NCBI GenBank assembly: GCA_900758315.1 | Contig: CAAERF010000196.1 | Span: 1-5,724, forward strand | Origin: an uncultured Oscillospiraceae bacterium | GTDB taxonomy: Bacteria; Bacillota; Clostridia; Oscillospirales; Oscillospiraceae | Length of the DNA stretch: 5,724 nucleotides | Direction of reading: 5' to 3' | Shown: piece by piece, positions 5,641 through 5,724 of the stretch | How positions within the stretch are numbered: the first letter of the stretch is position 1 | Layout: each line of letters begins with the position of its first letter | Notes under the pieces: model-generated | Databases searched by the model: none | Seen by the model: the letters and a program-made list of their open reading frames with translations, nothing else | Told to the model about the DNA's origin: nothing | Program-made: the position numbers and the translations under genes

Positions 5641-5724
5641 GGTCCCAGGGGGCTTTGCCCCCTGGACCCCGGCAAGGGCGCTGCCCTTGCATCCCGCCAG
5701 GGGCTCTGCCCCTGGACCCCGCAA
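5641..5724 (+). repeat. Array of three tandem GC-rich palindromes (REP/MITE-like)
   Basis: Three perfect hairpin cores with 3-nt loops follow one another directly after the ABC stop codon. The first has arms 5645-5653 and 5657-5665 with loop TTT, and the stem extends by GGT/ACC past one bulged C. The second has arms 5672-5679 and 5683-5690 with loop GCT. The third has arms 5697-5704 and 5708-5715 with loop TCT. The tails are alike: ACCCCG, ATCCCG, ACCCCG. The units are about 25-27 bp apart. Stem bases differ between units but remain paired, which points to selection on structure. There is no U-tract, so this is not a classic intrinsic terminator, although the first stem could still stall polymerase or protect the mRNA 3' end. 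The array may continue beyond the window. Confidence 0.85.

Noticed and set aside
5641..5670. Classic rho-independent terminator after the ABC operon
   Set aside because: The stem is strong, but it is followed by ACCCCGG rather than a T-run, and the hairpin is one unit of a repeat array. I list it as a repeat.
4651..5724. A 357-codon minus-strand open frame opposite the second ABC gene and the repeat array
   Set aside because: It is a shadow of the ATPase domain codons. Its apparent N-terminus is merely translated palindromic repeats.
1..5724. CRISPR array, tRNA, rRNA or transposase gene
   Set aside because: No spaced direct repeats, cloverleaf, rRNA-like or transposase-like sequence was seen. 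The only repeats are the short palindromes at the two ends.

Overview
The window suggests a high-GC clostridial Firmicute of the Oscillospiraceae/Flavonifractor type. The grounds are a GC-rich coding style with strong AGGAGG-class ribosome binding sites, a LexA that binds a Bacillus-type SOS box, a MarR plus paired ABC exporter operon typical of Firmicutes, and short GC-rich palindromes of a kind I recall from gut Clostridia. This assignment is inference from style, not a database match.

The layout is two divergent operons around a 213-bp control region (1211-1423). Leftward run lexA (581-1210, TTG start) and, 28 bp after it, a histidine phosphatase (22-552). Rightward run a MarR-family repressor (1424-1975), then two ABC half-transporters (1986-3722 and 3715-5640). 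The rightward genes are tightly packed: a 10-bp gap, then an 8-bp overlap. The control region holds a near-perfect LexA operator over the -35 of the lexA promoter. It also holds a separate TTGACA/TAAAAT promoter for the marR operon and a small leader hairpin before the marR ribosome binding site.

The two ABC proteins read as one heterodimeric exporter of the BmrCD/LmrCD/TM287-288 type. All the degenerate catalytic residues fall in a single composite ATP site: Asp for the catalytic Glu and Gln for the switch His in the first subunit, and LSQGQ in the second. The other site is canonical. MarR presumably represses its own operon and is released by a compound the pump exports. LexA presumably represses itself and the phosphatase until DNA damage.

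Both operons end directly in GC-rich palindromes. There is one copy at 1-19, cut by the window edge, and a run of three at 5641-5724, in opposite orientations. The most unusual points are this structured repeat family, the cysteine-cluster plus polyproline tail on the MarR protein, and a Trp-rich insert between the membrane and ATPase domains of the second ABC subunit. I see no clearly undescribed system; the genes themselves belong to known families.
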